Positions 43,062 to 53,740 are shown, counted from the first letter of the stretch. The stretch is 64,000 nt of DNA from Nannocystis pusilla (GCF_020073745.1 NZ_JAIRAU010000015.1:62001-126000); one strand, 5' to 3'. Notes: generated from the sequence alone by a model not told the origin. Translations and numbers: made by a program.

Positions 43062-44333
43062 CCCGAGGGCGATGCGGAAGCGGCACTTCTTGCCCGACTG
43101 CAGGCGCAGGCCCTGCTCGCCGATCTCCGCCGCGGTGACGAGGTGGGCGGGGTCGGTGACGGGCTCGCCGTTGAGCTTGACGGCGCCGGCGGCGATCCGC
43201 TCGCGGGCCTCGCGCTTGGACTTGAAGGCCTCGATCTCGGGGTGGGTGACGAGGTCGACGAGGCGGATCTCGGGGCCCGGGACGGTCACGAGCGGCACGG
43301 CGCTCCAGTCGTCGCTGCTGCCGAAGGCCTGCTCGCTGGCCCGCTTCGACCGCTCGGCCTCCTCGGGGCCGTGCAGCAGGGCGGTGGCCTCGTAGGCGAG
43401 GCGGGCCTTGGCGGCGTTGAGGGCCGCGCCGCCCTCGGCGGTGAGGGCCTCGATCTCGGCGGCGGGCACGTCGGTGAAGGTCCGGAGCAGCTTGGCGACG
43501 TCGCGGTCGTCGCAGCCGATCCAGAACTGGTAGTACTCGAACGGGCTGAGCCGCTGCGGGTCGAGCCACACCGCGCCGCGCTCGGTCTTGCCCATCTTCC
43601 GGCCGTCGTTGGTGAGCAGCAGCGGCAAGGTCAGGCAGTAGGCGGCGTTGGGCTGGCCCTCGGGGGTCATGCGCCGGATCAGCTCGACGCCCGCGACCAT
43701 GTTGCCCCACTGGTCGGAGCCGCCGAACTGCAGGGTGCAGCCGTGGTGGCGGAACAGGTGCAGGAAGTCGTAGGACTGCAGCAGCTGGTAGTTGAACTCG
43801 AGGAAGCTGAGCGGGATCTCGGCGTCGAGGCGGTCGCGGTAGGTCTTGACCGCGATCATGCGGTTGACGGTGAAGTGGCGGCCGACGTCGCGCAAGAACT
43901 CGATGTACTTGAGCTCGAGCAGCCAGTCGGCGTTGTCGAGCATGACGGCGTCGTTGGGCTCGCCGGCGTCGAAGTGGAGGAAGCGGCCGAGCTGCTCGCG
44001 GATCGCGGCGGCGTTGGCGGCGACGTCCTCGCTCGTCAGCAGCTTGCGCGCCTCCATCTTGCCCGAGGGGTCGCCGATCATGCCGGTGCCGCCGCCGACG
44101 ATGATGATCGGCTTGTGACCGGCGCGCTGCAGCGTGCGCATGCCCATGATCTGGACCAGGTGGCCGACGTGCAGCGAGGCGGCGGTCGGATCGTAGCCGA
44201 CGTAGAAGGTGACCATGCCGCCGTCGAGCGCGGCGTCGATGGCCGCGAAGTCGCTGGCCTGTTCGAAGTAGCCGCGCTCGAGCATGCGCTGGAGGGCGGC
44301 GGAGCGGGGCGGCTGCGGCGGGGTGGCGTTCAT
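43059..44333 (-). CDS. tyrS: Tyrosyl-tRNA synthetase
   Basis: 424 residues from ATG 44333. Class I catalytic core with the HIGH motif as LHVGHLV and KMSKS as KMGKT, plus a C-terminal S4 RNA-binding domain (AGAVKLNGEPV). Length is normal for bacterial TyrS. Last gene of the prfA-zapA-tyrS operon, 2 bp after zapA. The stop lies in the last unit of array F. Confidence 0.97.
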   Translation of the reverse strand: MNATPPQPPRSAALQRMLERGYFEQASDFAAIDAALDGGMVTFYVGYDPTAASLHVGHLVQIMGMRTLQRAGHKPIIIVGGGTGMIGDPSGKMEARKLLTSEDVAANAAAIREQLGRFLHFDAGEPNDAVMLDNADWLLELKYIEFLRDVGRHFTVNRMIAVKTYRDRLDAEIPLSFLEFNYQLLQSYDFLHLFRHHGCTLQFGGSDQWGNMVAGVELIRRMTPEGQPNAAYCLTLPLLLTNDGRKMGKTERGAVWLDPQRLSPFEYYQFWIGCDDRDVAKLLRTFTDVPAAEIEALTAEGGAALNAAKARLAYEATALLHGPEEAERSKRASEQAFGSSDDWSAVPLVTVPGPEIRLVDLVTHPEIEAFKSKREARERIAAGAVKLNGEPVTDPAHLVTAAEIGEQGLRLQSGKKCRFRIALG

Positions 44334-44335
44334 GG

Positions 44336-44679
44336 TCAGGCGCTCGGTGGTTCGTCGAGGTTGTCGGCGGCGGCCTCGCTGGCGGCCAGCCGCTGCTCGT
44401 GCTGATCGAGGGCGAGCCGCAGGCCGAGCAGGCGCTCGTGGACCTTGCGGCGGAACCGCTGGTGCAGGTCCTTCTCGCGGAACAGCTCGTCGGCGATCTG
44501 CATGGCGACGAGCAGGGCGATCCGCTGGGCGTTGGCGGCGCTGTTGATCCGCTTGTTGTTGCCGCCGAGCAGCTGCAGGTGACCGTCGACGAACTCGGCC
44601 AGCTGCTGGACGTAGTCGGGCCCCTCGTCGCTGCGGATCGTGAGCGTCTGCCCGGCGATCTCGACCTGGACGGAGCGCT

Positions 44680-44683
<4 letters not shown>
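44336..44683 (-). CDS. zapA: Cell-division protein ZapA
   Basis: 115 residues from ATG 44683, which overlaps the prfA stop (ATGA). The head domain (VQVEIAGQTLTIRSDEGPDYVQQLAEFVDGHL) and the following coiled coil (ALLVAMQIADELFREKDL...) match ZapA, which cross-links FtsZ filaments at mid-cell. Small size is normal for the family. Translational coupling between a release factor and a division protein is notable. Confidence 0.85.
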
Positions 44684-45759
<1,076 letters not shown>

Positions 45760-45910
45760 GGCGAGCGCGCGACGCTAGCACCAGGGCCGGGGGCGCTCAA
45801 GGGCCGCGGCGCCGCGGCGGGCGCCAAAACGAGGTCGCGGGCCGGACCGCACGCGCCGCCCCGAGGAGCCTTGCCTCCCGCCCGGGGCGCGCGCTATCCG
45901 TGGGCGCGCC

Positions 45911-47194
45911 ATGCTCCACGCCGACCGCTGGGCCGCCCGCTACGGCTTTCTCCGCGAGCTGTGGGCGGGTCGCAGCCGCGTGCTCGCCGACCCCGCGCTC
46001 GAGGCGGCGCTGCGCGGGGCGAAGACGCTGCCGGCCCCGTTCGCGGCGCTGCTCGCCGAACTGCTCCCGGGCGGCGGCAATCAGGCGTGGCTGCTGGCGC
46101 ACGAGGCCCGGCCAGGCACCGGACGCGGGCGCACCGGGCCGCGCGTGGCCGAGTTCGACGTGTTCGAGGAGCTGCTGGCGGAGGCGCCGTGGCAGGTGGC
46201 GATCGTCGATCTGGCGCGCCACTTCGTCGACGCCAGCCACCTGTCGCGGTTCGCGGCGCGGGCCCAGAGCCGCCTCGAGAACCGGCTCGAGACGCGGGCG
46301 TTCCGCCTGCTGACGGCCCTCGCGGAGGGCGCCGAGGCCGGCCGCGTGGTGGTGGTGAGCGCCCCGGGCGAGGCCGCCGGCGGCCTCGAGCTCGAGCTGT
46401 TCCAGGACCTGGTGACGCAGCACTTCCCGCGGGCGCGGATCTACGCGCTGGCGCTGACCCGCGCGGCCAGCGTGGTCGACTGCGGCGAGGTGACGAGCGA
46501 CGAGACCGAGGACGACGAGGCCGAGGAGCGCGGGCCGGTGCCGCTGGCCTTCGACAACAGCCTCGGCGAGGACATGGGCTTCGAGTGCCTGATCGCGGTG
46601 GTCGGCGCGCGCGACGTGCCGCGCGGGGTGACGCTGCTCGAGCTGCCGCCGGCGCCGCCCGCGGAGGCGCCGGCGAGCCCGGCGCGACCCGAGCGGCCGC
46701 GGCCGGAGCGGGCCCGCGAAGAGGAGGGCGAGGCGCTGCGCGGGCAGGTGGCGCAGGCGCGGCGCCAGCTCGAGCTGGCGAGCATCGCCCGGCAATCGCT
46801 GGTGGAGCAGCTCGACGCGGCCCAGGCGCGCATCGACGCGCTCGAGGACCAGCTGGCGGGGCGAGCGCCGAGCGCGGCGGCGAAGCCCAGCGAGGTCGAC
46901 GAGGAGGGGCCGCGGCGGATCGACGCGGCGGCGGCGGCGCTGCAGAGCACGCGCTGGGAGCTCGAGCAGCTGCAGGGGGAGCTGCGGCGGGTCACGGCGC
47001 GGCCGGTGGACGAGCTGGAGCGCTCGCTGGCGGCGGCGCAGGCCCGTCTGGCGGCCCTCCACGCCTGCGCGGCGACGGTCCAGGAGCTGGCGCAGCGGGC
47101 CGGCGAGGACCTGGGGGGCGAGTTGCAGACCCTCCGCGAGCGTCTGCTCGAGCTCGCCGGGCCGCGCGTGGCCGGGGCGAGCGAGGCGGAGTAG
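45911..47194 (+). CDS. Coiled-coil protein of unknown function
   Basis: 427 residues from ATG 45911. The first 230 residues look globular, with a region IYALALTRAASVVDCGEVTSD followed by an acidic stretch; a Pro/Glu linker follows and then about 170 residues of Ala/Leu/Glu/Arg-rich coiled coil. No membrane span. Divergent from prfA with a 150-bp gap. I do not recognise a family. Confidence 0.7.
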   Translation: MLHADRWAARYGFLRELWAGRSRVLADPALEAALRGAKTLPAPFAALLAELLPGGGNQAWLLAHEARPGTGRGRTGPRVAEFDVFEELLAEAPWQVAIVDLARHFVDASHLSRFAARAQSRLENRLETRAFRLLTALAEGAEAGRVVVVSAPGEAAGGLELELFQDLVTQHFPRARIYALALTRAASVVDCGEVTSDETEDDEAEERGPVPLAFDNSLGEDMGFECLIAVVGARDVPRGVTLLELPPAPPAEAPASPARPERPRPERAREEEGEALRGQVAQARRQLELASIARQSLVEQLDAAQARIDALEDQLAGRAPSAAAKPSEVDEEGPRRIDAAAAALQSTRWELEQLQGELRRVTARPVDELERSLAAAQARLAALHACAATVQELAQRAGEDLGGELQTLRERLLELAGPRVAGASEAE

Positions 47195-47406
47195 GCCGCC
47201 GGGCGCCCGGCCGCGGGCGCCGCCGCGACATGGTTGCCGGGGCCGGGCGCGCCGGACTATCCTGGCCGAGGCGCGCTGGTGACCCAGACCGGCGCCCCTC
47301 GCCGTGCGGCTGCAATTACGTCTGCGCTTGACCACCGCGGACTTCGGGCCGGTCACGGGAATGCGCACCGAACCATCACCCCCCCTAGAGCGGAAGCGAC
47401 TTAGCC

Positions 47407-48054
47407 ATGCGAGTTTCCCCCGACGCGCCGATCCCCGACTGGTCGGCCCTTGAGACCTCCTTTGAGCACAACGCCCCCGACCACCACGCCTACCTCGATC
47501 TGCAGAACGGGCAGGTGGTCACGATCAACGACACCCGGCCCGAGGACGAGGAGAAGCGGCAGCAGATCGCGCGCACGACCGGGCGCTTCATCCACCTCGA
47601 CCCGGCGTCGTCGCGCGAACAGTACCGCTGGATGGAGCGCTTCGTCGCCTCGGTGGAAGATCCCGCGCTGCGCGAGCGGCTGACGCTGGCGATAGACGGC
47701 AAGGGGGCGTTCCGCCGCTTCAAGGACGTGCTGCTGTCCTATCCGGTCGAGCGCGACCGGTGGTTCTCGTACCGCGCGAACCTGCTGCACATCTACATCG
47801 ACGGCTGGCTGGCCAATCAGGACATCGTGCTCGGCGCGTATCCGCCGTGGGGCAAGCCCGAGGATCCGCCGGAGCCGAACATCCCGCTCGAGAAGCCGGC
47901 CAACGAGCGCGCCCCGGGGCCCTCGGAGACGCTGCGCCGGACCGCCCGCGACCTCATCGATCGCCTGCCCGCGATCGAGCTGCCGGCTGCGATCGCGTAC
48001 TTGCAGTACCTGCTCGACAAGCAGCCTTCGGTCCACCACGAGCCGACCACGTGA
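47407..48054 (+). CDS. UPF0158 family protein
   Basis: 215 residues from ATG 47407. The family core is visible: AYLDLQNGQVV, DPASSREQYRWMERFVASV, RLTLAIDGKGAFRRFKDVL and ERDRWFSYR. UPF0158 has no established function. A Pro-rich stretch separates this from a C-terminal helical segment. Its stop overlaps the GTG start of the DUF429 gene. Confidence 0.88.
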   Translation: MRVSPDAPIPDWSALETSFEHNAPDHHAYLDLQNGQVVTINDTRPEDEEKRQQIARTTGRFIHLDPASSREQYRWMERFVASVEDPALRERLTLAIDGKGAFRRFKDVLLSYPVERDRWFSYRANLLHIYIDGWLANQDIVLGAYPPWGKPEDPPEPNIPLEKPANERAPGPSETLRRTARDLIDRLPAIELPAAIAYLQYLLDKQPSVHHEPTT

Positions 48055-49040
48055 TCCGTCCGATCGAGCTGTCCCTTGCGACATCTCCGACGCGACGCTT
48101 CACCCGCTTCGTCGGCGTGGCCCTCGGCGGCGGCCGCGGCAAGACCACCGCGGTCGCCCGGCTCGAGCGCGTCGACGACGGGGGCGAGAGGCCGAGGGTG
48201 CGGCTGGCGGAGGCGCGGCTGCGCCACGGGCACCGCGGCAGCGGCGAGGAGGGCGGCGAGGGCGGCGGCGATCCGCTGTTCCGCGACGAGGTGCTGGTCG
48301 CGTACCTGCAGCGCTGGACGTCCGACGAGACCGTCGTGGCGATCGACGCGCCGCTGACGTTGCCGCCGTGCATCCGCTGTCCGCTGGCCTGTCCCGGAGT
48401 ACAGGCGTGCACGGTGCCGGTGGTGGCGTGGATGCGCCGGCACGCGCCGGCCCTGCACGCGGCGCGGCGCTCGGACCCGGGCAAGCCGGCGGTCACGCCG
48501 TACACGCAGCGGGCGGTCGACGTCCTGCTGACGCACGTGGGCCTGTCGCCGCGCGAGTCGCTGGGGCAGGGCATGGGACCGCTGGCCGCGCGGGCGGCGT
48601 ACTTGCGGCGGGTGTTGTCGCCGCTGCTGCGGCTGCACGAGAACCTGATCGAGGTCCATCCGCCGGCGACGGTGACGCGCCTGTTCGGGGCCGAGGTCGA
48701 GCGCCGCCACCGGCGCAGCGACAGCGAGCAGGCGTGGGAGCTGCGCAAGCGGATGCTGACGGCGCTCGATTCGTGCCTCGCGTTCGACTTCGTCTGGCCC
48801 GAGGTTGTGGTCCGCAGCCCGCATGTGTTCGACGCGGTCATCGCCGCCCTCACGGCGTTCTTGTGGGCGCATCAGGGCTGGCAGGGGCCGCTCGATCTAC
48901 AGCCGGCGGCGCCCTCGGCGGCGTCGGCAGAGCCGGTGACCGCCGATCCCCTCAGGGCCGCGATCGAGGGGCTCGAGGATCGCTGGCTCGAAGATGGTTG
49001 GATCTGGGTCCCGCCGGCTCCTGGAGGCGGACGCGTGTGA
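48051..49040 (+). CDS. DUF429 protein, predicted RNase H-fold nuclease
   Basis: 329 residues from GTG 48051 (GTGA overlap with the UPF0158 stop). An N-terminal strand FVGVALGGGRGKTTAVARL and the acidic segment VVAIDAPLTLPP with a Cys cluster (CIRCPLACPGVQAC) are typical of DUF429. Comparative work places DUF429 in the RNase H superfamily; substrate unknown. The pairing with UPF0158 suggests a shared process. Confidence 0.8.
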   Translation: MIRPIELSLATSPTRRFTRFVGVALGGGRGKTTAVARLERVDDGGERPRVRLAEARLRHGHRGSGEEGGEGGGDPLFRDEVLVAYLQRWTSDETVVAIDAPLTLPPCIRCPLACPGVQACTVPVVAWMRRHAPALHAARRSDPGKPAVTPYTQRAVDVLLTHVGLSPRESLGQGMGPLAARAAYLRRVLSPLLRLHENLIEVHPPATVTRLFGAEVERRHRRSDSEQAWELRKRMLTALDSCLAFDFVWPEVVVRSPHVFDAVIAALTAFLWAHQGWQGPLDLQPAAPSAASAEPVTADPLRAAIEGLEDRWLEDGWIWVPPAPGGGRV

Positions 49041-49178
49041 TTCTGCACGATTCGGCGCAGACCTGGGCGAGCCGCGGGCCGTTGCTTCCCGTGCTTGCCT
49101 GCGATGCGCCGCCAGGTGCACATTAGTCAGACAGGCTCGATCGACTTCACGGCCCCCCCGGCTGATTGATCCCGACGC

Positions 49179-50162
49179 ATGCGAGACCCGGCCCACGGCA
49201 GCGACTTCACCCCCGACGAGCTCGATCTCCTGGAGGACGCGCTCGAGTGGGTGGGTGACCCCGGGCACGCCGTCGATCTCGCTGCGATGCCCGCGCCGCT
49301 GCGCCAGCGCGCCGACGAGTACGCGGCGATCCTGGCGATGACGCGCGAGGCGATGCCGGAGGAGGACGTCGCGCCGGGTCTGCTCGACGGCATCCTCGCC
49401 GAGGCGCGACGCGCGGCGCCGCCGCCCGTGCCGGCGGTCGAGGGCCCGAGCTTGTGGGAGCGGTTGCGTCGCTCGTTCCTGCTGCCGGGCGTGGCCCTGG
49501 CGGGCACGGCCGCGCTGCTGTTGTGGGTCGCGCGGCCGGTCGACGAGGGCGCGCCGTCGATCCGCGACGAGGCCGCCCGCGCACCGGCACCGGCGCCGGC
49601 GCCCGCAGCCCCCGAGCCGCCGAGGCCGAGCGAAGAGGCGGCTGAACTCGAGGACATGTCCCCGCCGACAGATCGCGGCGGTGCGCCGGACGACAGCGAG
49701 GCCGCGATGGCGCCGGCGGCCGACGCGGTCGTGCCGGGCGCGATGGAGCCGGGGCCCGCGCCCAAGGCGGCGCGCCCGTCGATGAAGGCCAAGAAGGCCG
49801 AGGTCGAGGAGGCGCCGCTGCCGGGCCTGCATGTGCCCGATCAGAAGCGCGTCGACGCCGACAAGGACTCCGTGCGCGACCAACTGGAGAGCGGCGACCG
49901 GGCGCGCCAGAAGGGCCGCTGTGACCTCGCGGAGGCCGAATACGCGGCCGTGGCGAGCAGCAACGGCCCGGCCGCCGAGCGCGCGCGGGCCCTCGCCGGC
50001 CTCGGTCTGTGTCGCGAGGCCGCCGGCAAAGACGCCGACGCCGAGCGCTACTTCGACGAGGCCCGCGCGCTCGACTCCAGCGTCAACAGCTGGCTGCGCG
50101 GCGAGAGCGAAGGGGCGAAGAAGCGGAGCAAGAGCGTCAAGCCCAAGGTCGAGGGGCTCTAG
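49179..50162 (+). CDS. Single-pass membrane protein with C-terminal TPR-like region
   Basis: 327 residues from ATG 49179. An acidic N-terminus of about 95 residues resembles anti-sigma/zinc-less cytoplasmic domains; one span at about 100-117 (LPGVALAGTAALLLWVA); an Ala/Pro linker; a C-terminal TPR-like stretch (ESGDRARQKGRCDLAEAEYAAV). Such proteins often follow ECF sigma factors in myxobacteria, but no sigma gene is adjacent. A phased pair lies in the linker (49652-49675). Confidence 0.75.
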   Translation: MRDPAHGSDFTPDELDLLEDALEWVGDPGHAVDLAAMPAPLRQRADEYAAILAMTREAMPEEDVAPGLLDGILAEARRAAPPPVPAVEGPSLWERLRRSFLLPGVALAGTAALLLWVARPVDEGAPSIRDEAARAPAPAPAPAAPEPPRPSEEAAELEDMSPPTDRGGAPDDSEAAMAPAADAVVPGAMEPGPAPKAARPSMKAKKAEVEEAPLPGLHVPDQKRVDADKDSVRDQLESGDRARQKGRCDLAEAEYAAVASSNGPAAERARALAGLGLCREAAGKDADAERYFDEARALDSSVNSWLRGESEGAKKRSKSVKPKVEGL

Positions 50163-50274
50163 CGCCGCGGCCATTTCGCGCGGCCCTCGCCAGTTCTCCG
50201 CCACGCCGGCTGCGTTGCTCGTCGGTCCCATGTTCGCCCGATATGCTCGTCTCGGAGCACCAGGCGCGTTCAGG

Positions 50275-50354
50275 GGGCCTGTCCGCGGGGGCAGGTCGTT
50301 TTGGGCATGTCGCAGGGGGCATGGCTCGACGGGCATGTCGATGAGGACAGGCGT
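50275..50354. repeat. Phased palindrome array G (6 units)
   Basis: Units start at 50275, 50289, 50303, 50317, 50331 and 50345 (GGGCCTGTCC, GGGCAGGTCG, GGGCATGTCG, GGGCATGGCT, GGGCATGTCG, GGACAGGCGT), all 14 bp apart. Fully intergenic, between convergent genes. Confidence 0.9.
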
Positions 50355-50378
50355 CGATCGAGCGAGGTGTCCCGGCGG

Positions 50379-51086
50379 TCAGTCGACGTCGACGGCGAAG
50401 TCGACGCCGACGCTCGGGCCGTCGTAGCCGGGGAAGCGGTGGTCGTAGACGGCCTTGCGGGCGCACGGGACGATGCCCCACACCGCCAGGCTCGCGGGCG
50501 CCTTGACCGACACGCTCTCGACCTTGCCGGACGGAAGGAGGCGCAGCTGGATGGCCAGGCGGCCGCTGCCGACGTCGCCGTAGCGGCTGGCCGTGACCAC
50601 GCAGTCGGTGATCTTCGGGGTGATCCGGGCGAAGTGCTGGTCGAGGACCCGCTCGCTCGGTCGCTCGCTGCCGGCCTCGAGGTCGAGGGTCTGGGTCCTG
50701 TCCTTCGAGAACTGCGGGATCTTGCGGTCGTCGACGGGGACGAACGGCGGCAGCTTCTCGGCGGGGACCTCGGCCTCCTCGACCTCGTCGCCGCCGGCCG
50801 CGACCGGCTCGGCGCCGCCGCCCGCGGGCGCGGCGGCCTTGCTGGTGTGGCGCGCGCGCTTTTTCTTGCGCTTCTTTTTCTTCTTCTTGTCGGCCTCGGG
50901 CGGCGGGGCGACCGGGGCGTCGGCGACGCACTGGCCCTCGAGGCACGTGCTGCCGGGGCCGCAGGGGGCCGGGCAATCGGGCTTCGGCGCGGGTTCGCAC
51001 GCCAGGGCCGCAGCCCCGGCCAGCGCGGCGGCCCCGACCAGCCGGGCGAGGGGCGCGAGGCGGGCGCCGGGCGGATGCTCACCCAT
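50379..51086 (-). CDS. Lipoprotein with TonB-C-like domain
   Basis: 235 residues from ATG 51086. Signal with lipobox ALAC, then a Cys-rich segment (CPAPCGPGSTCLEGQC), a strongly basic run (KKKKKKRKKKR), an acidic stretch, and a C-terminal domain (ITPKITDCVVTASRYGD...LRLLPSGKVESVSV...CARKAVYDHRF) like the AgmX/TonB C-terminal folds of myxobacteria. It may work with a motor such as the one at 27-30 kb. The basic run is unusual in an exported protein. Confidence 0.75.
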   Translation of the reverse strand: MGEHPPGARLAPLARLVGAAALAGAAALACEPAPKPDCPAPCGPGSTCLEGQCVADAPVAPPPEADKKKKKKRKKKRARHTSKAAAPAGGGAEPVAAGGDEVEEAEVPAEKLPPFVPVDDRKIPQFSKDRTQTLDLEAGSERPSERVLDQHFARITPKITDCVVTASRYGDVGSGRLAIQLRLLPSGKVESVSVKAPASLAVWGIVPCARKAVYDHRFPGYDGPSVGVDFAVDVD

Positions 51087-51177
51087 GGGTCCCGCATGAT
51101 GCCGGCCACGGCGGCGCGGTTCAAGCTCACGGCCCGAGATCTGGCCCGCGGGCGGGCGACCATGGCAGCTTGCGCGC

Positions 51178-51546
51178 GTGTCCACGGTGCCCTCCCGAGA
51201 GCTCGCCACGTTTGCCAATCCCCGTCCGGGGCGCGACTACGAGATTCGCTTCGATTGCCCCGAATTCACGTGCCTGTGCCCGATGACGGGCCAGCCGGAC
51301 TTCGCCACGATCCGGATCCGCTACCGCCCGCGGGCGCGCTGCGTCGAGCTCAAGAGCCTCAAGCTGTACCTGTGGTCGTTCCGGGACACCGGGGCGTTCC
51401 ACGAGGCGGTGTCCAACCAGATCCTCGACGACCTGGTCTCGGTCCTGGACCCCGAATGGCTCGAGGTCGAGGGCGACTTCCTGGTCCGCGGCGGGATCCA
51501 CACGGTCGTGCGAGCCCGCCACGTCGGGGGCCCGCAACCGGGCTGA
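51178..51546 (+). CDS. queF: NADPH-dependent 7-cyano-7-deazaguanine reductase, short QueF
   Basis: 122 residues from GTG 51178. The QueF core [20 protein letters not shown] has the catalytic Cys34, and the NADPH/substrate segment [19 protein letters not shown] has the Glu that binds preQ0. It makes preQ1 for queuosine in tRNA. It is shorter than Bacillus subtilis QueF (about 165 residues) but has all key residues. No other queuosine gene or preQ1 riboswitch is visible nearby. Confidence 0.93.
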   Translation: MSTVPSRELATFANPRPGRDYEIRFDCPEFTCLCPMTGQPDFATIRIRYRPRARCVELKSLKLYLWSFRDTGAFHEAVSNQILDDLVSVLDPEWLEVEGDFLVRGGIHTVVRARHVGGPQPG

Positions 51547-51589
51547 AAGCGGCGCCCGGGCGTGATAACGTCCGCCCGGACTCGCTGCC

Positions 51590-53023
51590 ATGCCCACGCT
51601 CTCGACCCTCGCCGGCGCCCTGATCGCTCTCCTCCTCGACGGTCCCTTCAACTACGAGTTCTCGCGCGTCACCGACGAGAAGGGCCAGGCCCACGTCATC
51701 CTGCGGGCCAACGAGGACCTGCAGGCGATGGAGGTGACGATCAGCGGCGACCGCCAGACGATCCGCAAGAAGATCCCGGGGCTCAAGGCCGGCAAGGAGC
51801 ACAAGATCGTCTGGACGCAGAACGGCGACAACGCGGCCTACGAGATGGCGATCGTGTCGTCGGCGGGCGAGGCCAACGCCAACTTCGAGGTCGCGCGCGG
51901 GGCCGGCAAGCCCGGCGGGGGCGGCGGCGGGGGCGGCAGCGCGGCCGGCAAGGTCACGGCGATGGCCAGCGCGGCCGACATCCTCTACGACCACAAGGTC
52001 GCGTACACGACCAGCTTCGAGGTCAGCGGCTACGAGTTCAAGGTCTACAACACCGACGGCGACGTGATCCACAACGACGCCGGCACCGGCGGGTGGAAGG
52101 CGAACGAGCGCATCGAGCTCAAGTGGGACACGACCGACGACGTGTTCCTGGTCAAGGTCCGCTTCGACGGCGCGCAGGGCCAGTACGGCGAGCACATCCT
52201 GGCGCCGATGGCGATCGAGATCCCGCACACCGAGGTCGTGTTCGACAGCGGCAAGGCCGTGATCAAGGGCGAGCAGGCGGGGAAGATCGACGAGGCGGCG
52301 GCGGTGGCGATGCACAAGCTGGCGTCGGTCGAGAACGCCAAGAAGGCCGTCGGCAACGCGCTCGAGGGCGCAGGCTACGTGCCCAAGCTGTTCATCGCCG
52401 GCTACACCGACACCGTCGGCAAGCCGGGCGACAACCAGAAGCTGTCGGAGGGCCGCGCGCGCGCGATCGCGGAGCGCTTCCACGAGAAGGGCGTGTGGTC
52501 CGAGATCTACTACACGGGCATGGGCGAGAAGGGCCTCAAGGTCCAGACGCCCGACTCCTTCGACGAGGAGAAGAACCGCCGGGCGGTCTATGTCATCAGC
52601 TTCCAGCCGCCGACGGGGCCGTGGTTCCCGTCGCCCGGCGCGTGGAAGAAGGTCGCCAACGCGCGCCCGCGCCCGGCCGAGCTGCCGCCGTACCCCGAGA
52701 AGTGGAAAGAGTACGAGGACAACAAGCGCCACGGGAAGCCCACCGGCGGCGGCTCGTCGTCCAGCGAGGGCGGCAGCGGCGGGGGCAGCAGCAGCAGCGG
52801 CGGCGACACGTCGTCGGGCGGCGACGACTACTCGGGCACGTCGAGCGGCGGCGGCTCGAGCGGCGAGCCGTACCTCGGCTCCGCCGAGGGCCCGCCGGAG
52901 GTCGGTGGTGAGCCCGGCGCGAGCAAGAAGGGCTGCAATGTGGTGGCAGAGCCGACTCCGGGCGCGACGATCCTGCTGCTCGCAGGCCTGCTGACGCTCC
53001 GTCGCCGTCGCAGCCGCGGCTGA
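51590..53023 (+). CDS. OmpA-like protein with MYXO-CTERM-like sorting tail
   Basis: 477 residues from ATG 51590. A short hydrophobic start, a beta-type N-terminal domain, a Gly run (GGGGGGGGS), then an OmpA-like peptidoglycan-binding domain (LFIAGYTDTVGKPGDNQKLSEGRARAIAERF). A Ser/Gly-rich linker of about 80 residues precedes GCNVVAEPTPGATILLLAGLLTLRRRRSRG: one Cys, hydrophobic helix, Arg cluster, as in MYXO-CTERM tags processed by myxosortase. Only one Cys is present. Cell-surface attachment is inferred. Confidence 0.85.
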   Translation: MPTLSTLAGALIALLLDGPFNYEFSRVTDEKGQAHVILRANEDLQAMEVTISGDRQTIRKKIPGLKAGKEHKIVWTQNGDNAAYEMAIVSSAGEANANFEVARGAGKPGGGGGGGGSAAGKVTAMASAADILYDHKVAYTTSFEVSGYEFKVYNTDGDVIHNDAGTGGWKANERIELKWDTTDDVFLVKVRFDGAQGQYGEHILAPMAIEIPHTEVVFDSGKAVIKGEQAGKIDEAAAVAMHKLASVENAKKAVGNALEGAGYVPKLFIAGYTDTVGKPGDNQKLSEGRARAIAERFHEKGVWSEIYYTGMGEKGLKVQTPDSFDEEKNRRAVYVISFQPPTGPWFPSPGAWKKVANARPRPAELPPYPEKWKEYEDNKRHGKPTGGGSSSSEGGSGGGSSSSGGDTSSGGDDYSGTSSGGGSSGEPYLGSAEGPPEVGGEPGASKKGCNVVAEPTPGATILLLAGLLTLRRRRSRG

Positions 53024-53400
53024 CCTCGCAGGTCGTCCTCGCAGGCATCACGGCCGCGAGGCGACCGTCGACGCTTCATCCGCGGCCGTCGCTCCGCGTC
53101 CATGCCGACGACAGCCGTGGCTGAATCGCGCGCGGTCGTCCTGGATCGCCGGCGGGCGACAGGCCGGGTCCGGCGCATCTCGACCGACTCGTCTCGTCGT
53201 CACCGGCGACGACGTGGTGATGCAGGGCTCGATCGGCGTCGCCGTCGATGCGGCGAAACGCGACGCAGCGTGCCCGCGACGGCCTGAATTCACGACGGTG
53301 GCCGAGGTGGCCTTTGGGACCTGCGCCACGCGGCAGGTGCCGCGGCGATCGACGAGGTGGTTGCAGGCTGACGATCGTGTTCCAGACTTGCGCCGCAGAA
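53024..53400. other. Intergenic stretch, nothing recognised
   Basis: About 380 bp between the OmpA-like and histone-like genes. Base composition is slightly less GC-rich; short frames on both strands look non-coding. I find no phased repeat or clear hairpin with T run. Confidence 0.5.
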
Positions 53401-53411
53401 GGAGTGAGAGC

Positions 53412-53738
53412 ATGGCCCGTAGTGAGCGGACGAAGCAGAGTGCCCCGGCACGGACCGGCGCGAAAGTACGCAAGGCGGCTCCGGCCAAGGCGAAGACGAA
53501 GACGAAGGCGCGGACGAACAGCGCCGCGGCGAAGAGCAAGCCCGCGGTCAAACGGGCGGCGAGCAAGTCGACCGCGCGCGCCGGCAAGCCGGCCGCGGCG
53601 CCGACCTCGAAGTCCCGCAGCGAGGCGGCCAAGAAGGGCTGGGAGACCCGCCGCCGCCGCGCCGCGACGACCTCGCCGAAGGCCGCCCGCAAGGGCAACG
53701 CCGGCCCGACCAAGGCCAAGAAGACCAGGTCGCGCTAG
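53412..53738 (+). CDS. Histone-H1-like Lys/Ala-rich protein
   Basis: 108 residues from ATG 53412, with a good ribosome site (AAGGAGTGAGAGC) just upstream. The sequence is almost only Lys, Ala, Arg, Thr, Ser and Pro, with SEAAKKGWETRRRR near the end, typical of bacterial histone-H1-like tails. It probably binds DNA and helps compact the nucleoid. No homologous partner nearby. Ends at the hairpin at 53741. Confidence 0.8.
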   Translation: MARSERTKQSAPARTGAKVRKAAPAKAKTKTKARTNSAAAKSKPAVKRAASKSTARAGKPAAAPTSKSRSEAAKKGWETRRRRAATTSPKAARKGNAGPTKAKKTRSR

Positions 53739-53740
53739 CG

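Noticed and set aside
51100-51177. preQ1 riboswitch before queF
   Set aside because: The short GC-rich gap has no A-rich tail or preQ1-I-type stem-loop pattern that I can see.
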